61,220 nt of DNA from Ignavibacteria bacterium. GTDB lineage: Bacteria > Bacteroidota > Ignavibacteria > Ignavibacteriales > Ignavibacteriaceae. The position numbers and the translations under genes are program-made. The stretch covers positions 1-61,220 of the forward strand of contig JAFLBV010000006.1 in the NCBI GenBank assembly GCA_017302895.1, read 5' to 3'. Of the stretch, positions 1 to 8,059 are shown piece by piece. The notes under the pieces are model-generated. The model was not told where the DNA came from and did no database searches. It was given only the letters and a program-made list of their open reading frames with translations. Position 1 is the stretch's first letter; each line of letters opens with the position of its first letter.

Positions 1-294
1 GGTAGAATTATTTGTAGTTCGGTGATCATCTACGAATATCAAACCCCGCTACGGGGGTAATTCTACCCATATATCGCCACAAGGGCTTTTTTGAAGGGGG
101 TACCTGCGGTTCTACCCATATATCGCCATAAGGGCTGAACATTCAACCCCGCTACGGGGGTAGAATTATTTGTAGTTCGGTGATCATCTACGAATATCAA
201 ACCCCGCTACGGGGGTAATTTTACCCATATGTCGCCGCAAGGGCTTTCTTGGAGGGGGTACTTGCGGTTCTACCCATATGTCGCCGCAAGGGCT
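1..294. repeat. Composite intergenic repeat, two tandem units
   Basis: Two near-identical units (1-136 and 159-294) recur with a 158-bp period. They differ at a few positions only, mostly A/G or C/T changes. Each unit holds a CCCCGCTACGGGGG palindrome (44-57, 202-215; a third copy at 147-160). Each also holds two copies of a module reading CCCATAT-R-TCGCC followed by AAGGGCT (66-87, 115-136, 224-245, 273-294). The first ten bases, GGTAGAATTA, are the exact inverted complement of TAATTCTACC at 58-67, so a unit can fold into a long hairpin. No coding signal is seen. The window begins inside or at the edge of the array, so its true extent is unknown. Confidence 0.85.
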
Positions 295-299
295 TTTCC

Positions 300-372
300 T
301 TCTCTGCGTAACTCCGCAAAATCTGCGTGAATCCGCGTCCTAAAAAATCTCTGTGATCTCTGCGGCTTTTTA
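300..372. repeat. Dispersed-type CGCAGA/CTGCG intergenic repeat
   Basis: Read on the minus strand, the segment is built from short related words around GCAGAGAT, CACAGAGATT, GCGGATT and CACGCAGATT. This is an internally repetitive, non-coding texture. I recall sequences of this style as dispersed intergenic repeats in Bacteroidetes-related genomes, but that is memory and not something the window can show. A 77-codon open frame on the minus strand (221-454) runs through this and the neighbouring repeat and is best explained as repeat translation. Confidence 0.6.
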
Positions 373-422
373 CAGTTGTATATATCGAAACTTTTGGGCT
401 ACCAAGGGGATGGATAAATAAT

Positions 423-463
423 GTTTGGAGCGGTGTGCCGGCTGAATTGCACACCGTCCAAAC
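423..463 (-). terminator. Hairpin downstream of ftsZ, end of dcw operon
   Basis: The arms GTTTGGA-GCGGTGTGC and GCACACCGTCCAAAC pair over about 15 bp with a single bulged base. They enclose a 10-base loop, and on the minus strand ATTATTT follows. The hairpin sits about 30 bases beyond the ftsZ stop, so it is the likely end of the long dcw transcript. The T tract is modest, so termination strength is uncertain. Confidence 0.6.
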
Positions 464-492
464 GGAGGTATTTAGCGTGTGTAAGTAGAAAA

Positions 493-1797
493 TCAGTCCA
501 TTATATTACGCAGAAATGCAGCACTTCTGTCTTCTTCTTCCTCTTTCGGTACTGAATTCGGATTGCTTTTGAACTTAAGTTCATTGATATTCTCTTTTCT
601 CGTTTCGGAGAAACTGAAGGTTTTCTGCTCGGGAACGCCTGCTGAAACACCCATTCTGCCGTCACGAAGTATCGCCGGAATATTGATATCATCACTGTTG
701 ATTTGAACCTGCGGTATCTGTGGAGCCCTTGGAGTCTCAACCTGTGGAACGACAGGGGCTTGAGGCATGCCAACCACGGGGTTCGGAACTGCTGTACGAA
801 TCATCTCGGGATTGCTTGTCGGTTTTGCAACTGCCGAATCAAATCCGGTTGCAATCACTGTAAATGAAACATAATCCTTCATCTCTTCCTTTTCCACCAG
901 ACCGAAAATCACATTAACATCTTCTCCGGTGGCATCCAGTATGGTAGCCATACCTTCTTCCACTTCGTGCATGGTCAAATTTGATGATGCAGTGATATTG
1001 ACGAGCATTGCCTTCGCACCTCTGATATCCATCCCTTCGAGAAGAGGACTTGAAATTGCTTTCTGAGCGGCTTCTATTGCACGGTTATCACCCGTGGCTG
1101 TTCCGGTACCCATCAGTGCCATTCCACTCGATTCCATAACGGTCTTCACATCAGCAAAGTCGACATTTATCTTTCCTTCGAAAGTGATGATCTCTGCGAT
1201 TCCTTTTGTTGCTTCATACAAAATTTCGTTTGGCTTGTCATATCCCGAAAAAGCGGGAAGATTTTTATCAAGCAGCTCGTGCAGTTTTGAATTTTTAATG
1301 ATGATCAAACTGTCAACATGCTTCTTCAACTCCAACAATCCCGACTCGGCATTTTTCTTTCTTGTCGGTCCTTCGTAGTTGAAAGGTTTGGTAACAATCG
1401 AAACAACAAGAGCACCGTTTTGTTTGGCTATTTGAGCCACAATTGGTGCGGCACCGGTTCCTGTACCACCACCCATTCCTGCCGTAATGAAAACCATGTT
1501 GGCTCCGACGAGTGCCTCTTCAATCCGGGCACGGTCTTCCTCAGCGGCAGCTTTCCCAACTTCAGGATTCGCTCCGGCTCCAAGACCTTTGGTAATCTTG
1601 GTTCCAACGGTTATCTTTTTTGTGGCAAGATTTGAGTCAAGGCTCTGAGCGTCTGTGTTGATGGCGATGAACTCGACGCCTGAAATTCCCTGTTTAATCA
1701 TGGAATTTATTGCGTTGCATCCTCCTCCACCGACACCGACTACTTTAAGATTGGCGCGCAGAACTGGTACTTGTGTTTCTAATGTTGCAAATGGCAT
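493..1797 (-). CDS. ftsZ: Cell division protein FtsZ
   Basis: Tubulin-like GTPase that polymerises into the cytokinetic ring at midcell. The N-terminal glycine-rich GVGGGGCNA (residues 21-29) and the tubulin signature GGGTGTG (109-115) are intact, as is the T7-type NxxFAD region (VDFAD). Length (434) is normal for a family member with a long C-terminal linker. The start is supported by a GGAGG 4-5 bases before the ATG. It is the last gene of the dcw operon, 12 bases after a degenerate FtsZ-like gene. Oddity: two stretches look like the C-terminal FtsA/ZipA-binding peptide, an internal DDINIPAILRD at about 369-379 and a terminal AAFLRNIMD. Confidence 0.98.
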   Translation of the reverse strand: MPFATLETQVPVLRANLKVVGVGGGGCNAINSMIKQGISGVEFIAINTDAQSLDSNLATKKITVGTKITKGLGAGANPEVGKAAAEEDRARIEEALVGANMVFITAGMGGGTGTGAAPIVAQIAKQNGALVVSIVTKPFNYEGPTRKKNAESGLLELKKHVDSLIIIKNSKLHELLDKNLPAFSGYDKPNEILYEATKGIAEIITFEGKINVDFADVKTVMESSGMALMGTGTATGDNRAIEAAQKAISSPLLEGMDIRGAKAMLVNITASSNLTMHEVEEGMATILDATGEDVNVIFGLVEKEEMKDYVSFTVIATGFDSAVAKPTSNPEMIRTAVPNPVVGMPQAPVVPQVETPRAPQIPQVQINSDDINIPAILRDGRMGVSAGVPEQKTFSFSETRKENINELKFKSNPNSVPKEEEEDRSAAFLRNIMD

Positions 1798-1809
1798 AAT
1801 ACCTCCGTA

Positions 1810-2391
1810 CTATAAGTTTTTTAATTCAGCCTGTTTAAAACTTTTGACTAAAGAATTGATGACACTCATCAGCAATTCATTCTTTGACTTTTCTTCATTA
1901 GCTTTCAGCAAAAAATCACCGTCGTTTTTCTCGAGCATATATAGTCTATACCCGTTTTTAAGAAAGAACTCGAGATTCTCCGTTGTTACTCTATCTTCAT
2001 GGCTCTGCAGTTTCACTGCGATAAAACTTGGGTCAGTTCCTGTCTCTTCAGATGCCCTTACCAGCATCGGAGTGACAGACAATGCAAGCGGATCTTCTGC
2101 TGTAAACAGAACGATCATGGAAGTCGATTCACCCAACAAAAAGAGGATGGCTTTCTGCAGATTATCAAATTCCTTCTGATTCAGAAAGAGTATCGAATCA
2201 TCAACATAAAAATCCCTGATTCCCTCATTGACAATAAGTTTCTTCCCGGCACTGTAATTTTTCAACTCATTTTCATCGGTTCCGACAAAAACGAACTTTA
2301 CCTTGTCAAGAAATTTTGCACTGACGCTCTCGAGATGATCCGAGAGGAGCTTTCCAATTACAAAGATTACCGGGTGTTTAGAGATCATCAA
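1810..2391 (-). CDS. Degenerate FtsZ-like protein (pseudo-GTPase domain)
   Basis: A 193-residue protein between ftsA and ftsZ, overlapping ftsA by 14 bases. I see no catalytic motif. It can be aligned by eye with the GTPase half of the neighbouring FtsZ along most of its length. VKFVFVGTDENEL (31-43) matches VEFIAINTDAQSL, followed by GKK-L-IV against TKK-I-TV. VLFTAEDPLALSVTPMLV (94-111) matches VFITAGMGGGTGTGAAPIV. The final KNELLMSVINSLVKSF matches the helix after the GTPase core. Both glycine-rich nucleotide motifs are lost, so it probably does not bind GTP. The FtsZ C-terminal domain, linker and tail are absent. The homology call is inference; the position and co-transcription with ftsA and ftsZ suggest a division role. 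Confidence 0.7.
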   Translation of the reverse strand: MMISKHPVIFVIGKLLSDHLESVSAKFLDKVKFVFVGTDENELKNYSAGKKLIVNEGIRDFYVDDSILFLNQKEFDNLQKAILFLLGESTSMIVLFTAEDPLALSVTPMLVRASEETGTDPSFIAVKLQSHEDRVTTENLEFFLKNGYRLYMLEKNDGDFLLKANEEKSKNELLMSVINSLVKSFKQAELKNL

Positions 2392-3682
2392 ACTGACTTT
2401 TTATTTGAGAGAGAAAATCTTTGAATTTGCTCCTGCTTTTTGTCTTCGAGTCTTGTTTCACGGGTTTTTCAGCTTTATTTCTGGTGAAGAATCCCTTCTT
2501 TTTCTTCGGTTCCTCGTCTTCATCGTCCGAAGAAAAATCTTCTTCGATTGGCAATAGAAGTCCGAGAACCGACGAATAATCGGGTTTGTTCAGCTTCCCG
2601 AATTCTCCCTCGAAATGACTTTCATCAGGAAGACCTATTCTCGCGGGAGCACCAAAAACCTGCTCCGCAAGATCAGTTATCCCTTTTAGCCAGGCTCCAC
2701 CGCCGGTGATTACAATTCCCGCCCTGATTTTGTTTTTTACATCAGCTTTTTCAAGTTCGTTGTTGATCATCTTAAAGAGTTCTGCCACTCTGCTTTTTAT
2801 TATTTGTGTGAGCAGACTTACAGGTATCTTGGTGCTTGGTCTGGGACCTACACCCTTAACTGTGATCAGATCGTCTTTTATGATTGCGGATTCAGTCGCA
2901 TAACCGTAATCCAGTTTCAACAACTCTGCTTCTTCCTCAATAACGCTTAAAAACTCTTTGATATCGAGGGTAACGCGGTTACCTGCAATGCCAAAAACTC
3001 TCGAAAACCGTATCGCATTCCCCTGATAAATCAGTACATCTGTGCATCCCGAGCCGATGTCGATCATCAGAATTCCGAGATCCTTTTCCGCGGGTTCGAG
3101 TACTGCCGACGCTGAAGCAAGTGACTGCATCTTCAGATCAGAAACTTCATACCCGGCTTTTTTTACAGCTTTTCGAATATTATGGATAGCTCCTGAAGAA
3201 CCCATCACCACATAATTGGCTGCCTCCAGTCTCGAGCATGCGACTCCCAGCGGTTTGGATACACTTCCCTGTCTGTCGACAAAAAACTCTTCGTGAAGAA
3301 TATGAAGTATGGTCATATCCTTCGAAAATGAAATACTCTGTATGTCAGATTTCAGGCGGCGAAGATCATCAACCGTTACAACCTGTTCATCGTTTGTAAT
3401 GCTTACATAGTTTCTCGACCGTATACTGCTCAGATTTTCGCCCGAAATACCGGTCACAATGTTTGTTGCTTCCACCCCGGCTTCAGCTTCTGCCGCTTTT
3501 ACGGCATTTTTAATCGATTCTGCGGTGCTGATGATGTTACTTACTTCTCCTTTGAGCAATCCGTCACAATCTGCCTCGCCACTGCCAAGAATCTTGAACC
3601 TGTTTCGGTCAATTTTTTCGGCTATTACGGCACGAACTTTGGTAGAACCGATGTCAAGCCCTGTTATTATCTCGTTTTTCAT
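2378..3682 (-). CDS. ftsA: Cell division protein FtsA
   Basis: Actin-fold ATPase that anchors FtsZ filaments to the membrane and recruits later divisome proteins. It starts with the phosphate-1 motif GLDIGSTKVRAVIAE. An SHS2-type 1C region follows, with the phosphate-2 motif MIDIGSGCTDVLIY at about 205 and the adenosine motif IVITGGGAWLKGI at about 325. After a charged linker rich in Asp, Glu and Lys, the C-terminus SKFKDFLSQIKSQFDDL is a plausible amphipathic membrane-targeting helix. It overlaps ftsQ by 29 bases and the pseudo-FtsZ gene by 14, suggesting translational coupling. Confidence 0.97.
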   Translation of the reverse strand: MKNEIITGLDIGSTKVRAVIAEKIDRNRFKILGSGEADCDGLLKGEVSNIISTAESIKNAVKAAEAEAGVEATNIVTGISGENLSSIRSRNYVSITNDEQVVTVDDLRRLKSDIQSISFSKDMTILHILHEEFFVDRQGSVSKPLGVACSRLEAANYVVMGSSGAIHNIRKAVKKAGYEVSDLKMQSLASASAVLEPAEKDLGILMIDIGSGCTDVLIYQGNAIRFSRVFGIAGNRVTLDIKEFLSVIEEEAELLKLDYGYATESAIIKDDLITVKGVGPRPSTKIPVSLLTQIIKSRVAELFKMINNELEKADVKNKIRAGIVITGGGAWLKGITDLAEQVFGAPARIGLPDESHFEGEFGKLNKPDYSSVLGLLLPIEEDFSSDDEDEEPKKKKGFFTRNKAEKPVKQDSKTKSRSKFKDFLSQIKSQFDDL

Positions 3683-4436
3683 CTTTCTTTTCCATTTTCT
3701 TCGTCTTGCCCAAAAATATTTTTCCGGAATACCTCAGGTCTATGTATTCAATTTCTTTATTAAGGGAGAGCTGTTCACTCATATCTCTGATTTGCTTCAG
3801 AATAAGAATCTGCTCGGCAACCCCTTTTTTCTTGCAAATGACAGGTGGTTTCATATCGGAAAAAACCAGAACGATGTCGCCACCCTGTCTTAAATCAATC
3901 TCGGAGAGACTTGTAGCCATCGAACCGCCAATCAAACGGCAGGCTTTGGCTATTTTATACCCCGGTAAAATCGTGGAATCCGGAAATATCCTGAAATAAC
4001 CGGCTTTATTAACCTTCGTATTGCGAATCACAGGCCAGTCAAAATTTTTCAATTCGCCCATCAAAGGGAGCAATTCCAGCTCTTTTGATATGAGCATCAG
4101 TTTGTCACCGGAATAAACCGACAAAACAATCTCTTTTTCAACAACTGTTATCTTTACAATCCCCTCTTCTCCAAGCTGCATCTCCACACTTTTCAAATAC
4201 GGGTGGTTCAACAATCTGTCGTAAAGGACATTAAGGGGTGGAAATTCACCCTTTTCAGGTGACGATTTTGTAAACCTGATATAATCTTCAGGTGTGAGCA
4301 TTGATGCTCCCGTCAACTGATACCCCGTAATTTTTTGTTCTATCTCCTTCTTCATAAAGAGCCCCGGCAGAGCCGTAGCTCCGGCTGCCAGAATGACAAG
4401 AAGAATGAGTGCGGGGATAATCCTGCTTTTTTTCAT
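3654..4436 (-). CDS. ftsQ: Cell division protein FtsQ (POTRA domain)
   Basis: Single-pass divisome protein that links cytoplasmic and periplasmic division components. Residues 5-27 form the membrane anchor after MKKSR. The following region (LTGASMLTPEDYIRF, LNHPYLKSVEMQLGEEGIVKITVVEKE) has the POTRA pattern of FtsQ/DivIB proteins. The later part fits the FtsQ beta domain, ending in a Lys-rich tail. At 260 residues it is a normal length. Position between murC and ftsA is the classical dcw position and carries much of the identification, because FtsQ sequences are poorly conserved. Confidence 0.88.
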   Translation of the reverse strand: MKKSRIIPALILLVILAAGATALPGLFMKKEIEQKITGYQLTGASMLTPEDYIRFTKSSPEKGEFPPLNVLYDRLLNHPYLKSVEMQLGEEGIVKITVVEKEIVLSVYSGDKLMLISKELELLPLMGELKNFDWPVIRNTKVNKAGYFRIFPDSTILPGYKIAKACRLIGGSMATSLSEIDLRQGGDIVLVFSDMKPPVICKKKGVAEQILILKQIRDMSEQLSLNKEIEYIDLRYSGKIFLGKTKKMEKKDEKRDNNRA

Positions 4437-4439
4437 CGG

Positions 4440-5822
4440 CTATTTCAGACCGGAAGTGTACAGTTCAACAAATTTTTCACCATACTTCCAAATGTCACCT
4501 GCTCCCAGCGTTACCACGATATCATCGGGTTCCGTAATTTTCTGTAGAACAGCCGGTACATCCTCTTTGTTTGGGACATAAATAACATTTTTGTGTCCCA
4601 TTTTCCGTGCAGCATCTGCAACCAGTTGACCTGTTACCCCTTCCACGGGTTCTTCCCGCGCGGGATATATATCTGTGCAAATGAAAATATCAGAATTGAG
4701 GAAAGACCTTCCGAATTCCTGATAGAAATCACGCGTTCTTGAAAAGAGGTGAGGCTGAAAAACTGAAACGAGTCGTCTTTGCCAGCCGGCTCTGATTCCT
4801 TCCAAAGTGGCAGTTGTCTCAGTCGGATGATGTCCGTAATCATCAACTACCATAATTTCCTTGTCATACTTCACTTCAAAACGACGGTAAACTCCATTAA
4901 AACGCTCCAAGGCGGTTTTGATAACTTCAAATGGGACTTCCAGTTCGAGAGCTATAGTTACCGCTACCAGTGAATTTTTAACATTATGCAGTCCCGGTAC
5001 CTTAATTGTTATATCGCCGAGCACTTTTTTATTGTAAACGACCGTATATTTCGTTTTGTAGCCGTCATGCACGATATTAACTGCACGAAGATCCGCCTGC
5101 GGTGTAATGCCGTAAGTGATCACTCTTTTGTTTATGTATGGTCTGATATCCAGAAGTGCAGGTTCATCCATGCACAGAACAACAAATCCATAGAAAGGCA
5201 CTTTGTTTGCAAACTCAATAAATGCACCTTTTATGTCATCGAGATCCCTGTAGGTATCAAGATGCTCCCTCTCGAGAGTAGTGATTGCTGCTATTGCCGG
5301 CATCAATTTCAAAAAGGTTCTGTCAAATTCATCGGCTTCGACCACGATAAAGTCACCTGCTCCGAGTCGTGCGTTCGTTCCGCCAAGTCCCGAAAGCTTG
5401 CCACCAACTATAATGGTGGGATCAATTCCTGCTTCGGTGAGCACGAGTCCCGTCATTGAAGTGGTGGTTGTTTTACCGTGAGTACCTGCGATTCCGATGC
5501 CGTATTTTTGCATTCTCATCGTTTCGGCGAGCATTTCAGATCTTTTTATCACAGGGATATTTCTGTGAATTGCTTCCTGAACCTCGGGATTCGATTCCAC
5601 AACGGCAGAAGAATAGACTACCACATCAACATCTTTGATATTGGATGCACTGTGTCCTTCATAGACTGTCGCACCAATTGATTCGAGTCTTTCTGTAATG
5701 TCACTCTTATTTTTGTCGGAACCCGATACTTCAAATCCCTTCGAAATCAGAATCTCAGCAATGCTGCTCATTCCAATTCCACCAATACCAACAAAATGCA
5801 CTTTAGTAAATTTTGAAAACAT
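4440..5822 (-). CDS. murC: UDP-N-acetylmuramate--L-alanine ligase MurC
   Basis: Cytoplasmic ATP-dependent ligase adding L-Ala to UDP-MurNAc, the first amino-acid step of peptidoglycan precursor synthesis. The N-terminal VHFVGIGGIGMSSIAEIL binds the UDP moiety. The P-loop AGTHGKTTTTSM (about 113-124) and the DDYGHHPTE motif (about 326) are characteristic of MurC. Length (460) is typical. It lies 12 bases after murG and 3 bases before ftsQ in the operon. Confidence 0.98.
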   Translation of the reverse strand: MFSKFTKVHFVGIGGIGMSSIAEILISKGFEVSGSDKNKSDITERLESIGATVYEGHSASNIKDVDVVVYSSAVVESNPEVQEAIHRNIPVIKRSEMLAETMRMQKYGIGIAGTHGKTTTTSMTGLVLTEAGIDPTIIVGGKLSGLGGTNARLGAGDFIVVEADEFDRTFLKLMPAIAAITTLEREHLDTYRDLDDIKGAFIEFANKVPFYGFVVLCMDEPALLDIRPYINKRVITYGITPQADLRAVNIVHDGYKTKYTVVYNKKVLGDITIKVPGLHNVKNSLVAVTIALELEVPFEVIKTALERFNGVYRRFEVKYDKEIMVVDDYGHHPTETTATLEGIRAGWQRRLVSVFQPHLFSRTRDFYQEFGRSFLNSDIFICTDIYPAREEPVEGVTGQLVADAARKMGHKNVIYVPNKEDVPAVLQKITEPDDIVVTLGAGDIWKYGEKFVELYTSGLK

Positions 5823-5834
5823 TCAATCCTCTAA

Positions 5835-6923
5835 CTAAATAATTCCGGATCTGCAGGCATTTACCACTCTGCCAGCGATCTCTTTTGCGGCGTCAATTCC
5901 GCCAATTCTTTCCTGATTTTTCTTTATTTCTTCAAGCCGTCCGGTTGCGGAGATCAGATTTACAATTTCATCCGCAAGACGGAGGGAAATTTCCTTCTCT
6001 TCTATCAGAACCGCAGCACCCTCATCGGACATTGACCGGGCATTCTTATACTGATGATTTTCAGCAGCATAAGGAAATGGAACAAGTATAGCCGGTTTCT
6101 TCAAATAGATAAGCTCTGCAATCGTCGTGGCTCCCGCTCTGGCTGTCACCAGATCTGCCGCGGCATAAACTTCGTTTACATCATCAATAAAGGAGAGAAC
6201 CTTCACATCCTCCGATTCATATTTCCTGTATTCCTCGAACGATGATGCTCCCGTCTGCCACAATAAAAATATTCCCGCTTCTTTGAGTTTCTGTAGGGAA
6301 GCTGCAACTGTATTATTGATTGCCTTTGCTCCAAGACTTCCACCCATCACCAGTAAAACTTTTCTGTCGAGCCCGATCCCCAGTTTTTTGCGGGATTGTT
6401 CTCTGGATACCGCTGTCAGACTCTTTCTGACCGGATTGCCGGTTACAAGAATTCTTTCCTTCATCCGCAGAAAAGAGGCTGCATCCTTAAACATCAGGTG
6501 TATTTCTGTTGCTTTTTTTTCCAGAAACCGTGTTGTAATTCCCGGATAACTGTTTGGCTCAATCAAAAATACTTTTGCACCCATGATGTGAGCACCTGTT
6601 ACTGAAGGACCCGAAACATATCCACCCGTTGCAACTATCGCCTGTGGTTTGAATTTCATCGCAATTACTATCGACTGAATTATGCTCACCACCAGCTTCA
6701 CAGGGAAAAGCAGATTTTCTTTAATGCTTTTTCTTGCAAAACCGGAAATCCAGATACTTTTAAACTTAAATCCGGCTGCAGGAACAACCTTTCCCTCTAT
6801 TTTATCCCTGGTGCCAAGGAAGAGAATATCACAATCGGGAACCATGTCCCTGACCCGTTCAGCAACAGCTATTGCAGGGAAAATGTGTCCCCCGGTTCCT
6901 CCGCCCGTGAACATGATCCTCAT
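5835..6923 (-). CDS. murG: Lipid II synthase MurG (GlcNAc transferase)
   Basis: Membrane-associated glycosyltransferase that adds GlcNAc to lipid I to give lipid II. The N-terminal GGGTGGHIFPAIAVAE and the mid-protein GGSLGAKAINN glycine loops, plus RAGATTIAELIYLKKPAILVPFP, are MurG hallmarks. The chosen ATG (MRIMFTGGG) overlaps the ftsW stop in an ATGA. A longer reading frame upstream to 7028 would add 35 residues encoded inside ftsW and lacks support. The resulting 362 residues match the family. Confidence 0.97.
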   Translation of the reverse strand: MRIMFTGGGTGGHIFPAIAVAERVRDMVPDCDILFLGTRDKIEGKVVPAAGFKFKSIWISGFARKSIKENLLFPVKLVVSIIQSIVIAMKFKPQAIVATGGYVSGPSVTGAHIMGAKVFLIEPNSYPGITTRFLEKKATEIHLMFKDAASFLRMKERILVTGNPVRKSLTAVSREQSRKKLGIGLDRKVLLVMGGSLGAKAINNTVAASLQKLKEAGIFLLWQTGASSFEEYRKYESEDVKVLSFIDDVNEVYAAADLVTARAGATTIAELIYLKKPAILVPFPYAAENHQYKNARSMSDEGAAVLIEEKEISLRLADEIVNLISATGRLEEIKKNQERIGGIDAAKEIAGRVVNACRSGII

Positions 6924-8059
6924 ACTGTCTGTTCCTGCCAGGTTTTTGCCTCTTTTGGTTCCTTCACTTTTGCTTCTTTTGGAATTGCTGTCCAACCGAT
7001 GTTCAGGAGAATACCAAGTGATGCACAAACAATAATAATAGCGGTTCCCCCGTGACTTATCAACGGCAGCGGCAGACCTGTAACGGGAAATACACCAATT
7101 GCCACGGCCGCATTTACGAAAGCGTAAAGTGCGATTGAAAATGAAACTGAAAACGCGAGCAGTTTTCCAAATTTGTCTTTTGCATTTTTTGCTATCAGTA
7201 TTCCAAAAACCAGAATTGTACCGTAGCCAAGCAACACCAGCACTGTACCCAAAAGACCCGCTTCCTCACCCACGATTGCAAAAATAAAATCTCCGTAGGC
7301 TTCGGGCAGAAACAGATTTCTCTGTGCGCTGTTTCCCAATCCTACTCCAAAAAAACCACCGCTTCCAAGTCCGTATAGTGATTGCAACACCTGAGGATGA
7401 AAATCCCCGTTTCCAAACACTACACCAACATGTGAAGCAATCCTCTTCAATGAGTGGGGTCTAATAAGTGCATAGGCAAGAGCCAGTGTGGCAGCCGAGG
7501 CAGCAAACGACAAAAAGTGTTTGATCTGGATGCCGGCAACAAAAAGTACCGTAATCCCGATTGCAAGAATCAGAACACCGTTGCTGACATTGGGCTGAAG
7601 AAAAACCAGACCCGCCACTGTCATAATCCAGATCATTGGATTGATGACACCCTTTTTCAAATCGGTAATGTCGTCTCCGACTTTTTCCAGCATTGCAGCC
7701 AGATGAATGAAAAGAGCAAGTTTTACGAGTTCCACAGGCTGAAAGGAAATGCCCGCAATACTGATCGATCTGAGTGATCCCTTGATTGACGGAGCAAACA
7801 TAAATGTCATTATCAGCAGACCAATTCCACCGATCAACACCCATTTGCTGTATTTCTTATACCAGTGATAATCAACAAGCATCAAAATCAACATTATTAC
7901 GATGCCACCAATCGCCTTGCCAATGTGTCCCCAAAAAAGATGCTGGGGATTGTCAAACTTCATGTCTGAAAAAGTGCTGCTGGCACTAAGAACGAGCATC
8001 GATCCAAAAAGGACCAGTGCTATCGAAACTATCAGAATCATGAAAGCATAAAATTTCAA
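6920..8059 (-). CDS. ftsW: Lipid II polymerase FtsW (SEDS family)
   Basis: Polytopic SEDS glycosyltransferase that polymerises lipid II at the septum with FtsI. About ten hydrophobic segments are visible across 379 residues. Family landmarks include SIAGISFQPVELVKLA, GEEAGLLG and the C-terminal PLPLISHGGTAII. Some positions are unusual: LQPNVSNG stands where family members usually have QPDxG, and SHGGTA replaces SYGGSS. It has ATGA overlaps with murD upstream and murG downstream. The dcw position supports FtsW over RodA. Confidence 0.93.
   Translation of the reverse strand: MKFYAFMILIVSIALVLFGSMLVLSASSTFSDMKFDNPQHLFWGHIGKAIGGIVIMLILMLVDYHWYKKYSKWVLIGGIGLLIMTFMFAPSIKGSLRSISIAGISFQPVELVKLALFIHLAAMLEKVGDDITDLKKGVINPMIWIMTVAGLVFLQPNVSNGVLILAIGITVLFVAGIQIKHFLSFAASAATLALAYALIRPHSLKRIASHVGVVFGNGDFHPQVLQSLYGLGSGGFFGVGLGNSAQRNLFLPEAYGDFIFAIVGEEAGLLGTVLVLLGYGTILVFGILIAKNAKDKFGKLLAFSVSFSIALYAFVNAAVAIGVFPVTGLPLPLISHGGTAIIIVCASLGILLNIGWTAIPKEAKVKEPKEAKTWQEQTV

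Noticed and set aside
1..294. Possible CRISPR array
   Set aside because: Repeats are long, composite and include nested palindromes. There are no uniform repeats with unique spacers and no cas genes.
221..454. A 77-codon open frame on the minus strand
   Set aside because: It translates the dispersed repeats, shows no protein-like features and lacks a ribosome-binding site. It is best treated as repeat-derived.
1655..2179. Long plus-strand open frame opposite ftsZ and the pseudo-FtsZ gene
   Set aside because: It is antisense to well-supported genes, spans their junction and resembles no family.
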